DNA of 5,337 bases, taken from NCBI GenBank assembly GCA_033791145.1, contig JASJHH010000154.1:1-5337 (forward strand), in the 5' to 3' direction. Positions 4,774-5,337 of this stretch are shown here, in pieces. The stretch comes from JAALKW01 sp033791145 (GTDB taxonomy: Bacteria > Pseudomonadota > Gammaproteobacteria > Legionellales > Legionellaceae). Made by a program: the position numbers and the translations under genes. Each line of letters begins with the position of its first letter. Position 1 is the stretch's first letter. The notes beneath the pieces are model-generated. The model was not told the origin of the DNA and made no database searches. It saw only the letters and a list, made by a program, of their open reading frames with translations.

Positions 4774-5337
4774 ATGTTTTCTAATTTTTATGTTACGGCT
4801 AAATGCGAATCTCTAGGGTTACCCTTTTCTGATAAAGGGTTCTGTAATGGGGTTTCTTTACGATGGATAGAAGCTTGTTTGGTTGGTCAAGAAGATATGT
4901 TCAATCAGCATATAAAGGCAATTGCATTTAGTCGTTTAGATACTTCTGCTAGTTTAGCTTTTCTAACTAGCGTTATATTATACCAGCATTCAAATCATTA
5001 TTTTGCACTTTTTAATACAGTCTTAACCCAAAGTCATAGTCATATCCAGAGCATTGCTGAACTTGCATCTTCCGATCCGATACGCAAAGCAGGCGGTTTA
5101 AAACGTATTTATTCATCAACTTTTCTGTATAAACAAGAAGCCTTGGAACAGTATATAAGCAGCCTTGCTGAGAAACTTCAAGCTTCAAAATCTGATATAC
5201 CGGTTGGTGTGTTTTTATCATCCATATCCAGCGGGCATGCAATTGCTTTAACTTATACACGTAATGTAGGGTGGAAATTTTTGAATAGTAGTGATGTTGA
5301 TGCGAAAGCATTTAATTTGAATGAACAAAATTTGCTT
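4774..5337 (+). CDS. Putative papain-like/YopT-like cysteine protease, possible secreted effector (3' partial)
   Basis: An open frame of 188 codons runs off the right edge with no stop. The protein has no signal peptide or membrane segment. Two motifs stand out. GFCNGVSLRWIEACL (22-36) resembles the Cys-containing start of a papain-fold helix (G-x-C-x-G-x-S-x-x-W), with C24 as candidate nucleophile. GHAIALTYTRNVGWKFLN (154-171) resembles the catalytic-His strand pair of C58 (YopT/AvrPphB)-type peptidases, with H155 as candidate catalytic His. The third residue, usually Asp in an 'F-x-D-x-N' context, would be N171 or D174 here. Proteins with a similar Cys motif followed by an alpha-helical insert are, as I recall, frequent among Legionella and Coxiella-type effectors, often with ankyrin or other modules downstream. 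The start is uncertain: ATG 4774 has no clear Shine-Dalgarno site, and the frame is open back to 4729. The coding call is well supported by length and motifs; the protease function and effector role are inference. Confidence 0.7.
   Translation, partial: MFSNFYVTAKCESLGLPFSDKGFCNGVSLRWIEACLVGQEDMFNQHIKAIAFSRLDTSASLAFLTSVILYQHSNHYFALFNTVLTQSHSHIQSIAELASSDPIRKAGGLKRIYSSTFLYKQEALEQYISSLAEKLQASKSDIPVGVFLSSISSGHAIALTYTRNVGWKFLNSSDVDAKAFNLNEQNLL

Noticed and set aside
4760..4816. ATG-ATG-ATA reading frame (18 codons) just upstream of and overlapping the protease-like gene
   Set aside because: It ends quickly at TAG 4814-4816, has no Shine-Dalgarno site and no recognisable content; it is most likely a chance frame.
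5012..5311. 99-codon reading frame on the minus strand
   Set aside because: It is antisense to the partial gene from 4774, has no recognisable motif, and the + strand frame carries convincing protein motifs.
1..5337. CRISPR array, tRNA, rRNA or insertion sequence
   Set aside because: I saw no regularly spaced repeats, no tRNA-like cloverleaf, and no transposase or terminal inverted repeats on either strand.

Overview
The window is a 5.3 kb AT-rich piece of what looks like a gammaproteobacterial chromosome. TrmL and ArfB both align, from memory, closely with the E. coli proteins along their length. The low GC content, the GC-rich 'CGGCTTGTCCG' stem-loop and a partial gene resembling a secreted cysteine protease suggest a host-associated lineage such as Legionellales (Legionella, Coxiella, Berkiella or relatives). 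That placement is an inference, because no rRNA or marker gene is present to prove it. All genes are on the + strand.

Layout. (1) Bases 1-1166 hold the 3' part of a GGDEF-EAL c-di-GMP protein whose start lies outside the window. Its GGDEF motif is degenerate (GGDKF), its RxxD inhibitory site is kept and its EAL residues are intact, so it probably degrades c-di-GMP. (2) A short gap contains a GC-rich 8-bp stem-loop. (3) Bases 1224-3883 are a tightly packed run of five genes: an eight-helix ZIP-like membrane protein, arfB (rescue of stalled ribosomes), trmL (tRNA wobble 2'-O-methylation) and azlC-azlD (a two-part branched-chain amino acid exporter). Neighbours overlap or lie within 15 bases of each other, so they are probably co-transcribed, although their functions are diverse. 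(4) After 42 bases comes a pair of small membrane proteins (3926-4204 and 4206-4670). They resemble the ElaB/YqjD (DUF883) and YqjE two-helix families and are translationally coupled by a strong Shine-Dalgarno site. (5) A likely intrinsic terminator follows at about 4680-4723. (6) From 4774 to the right edge an open frame of 188 codons runs out of the window. It encodes the N-terminal part of a protein with a G-F-C-N-G-x-S-x-x-W motif and a later G-H-A-I-A-L motif, the usual appearance of a papain-like/YopT-like cysteine protease.

Most of the window is ordinary housekeeping and transport. The item most worth following up is the unfinished gene at the right end. The modified GGDEF site, the ZIP-like protein and the uncertain start of the right-end gene are secondary points.
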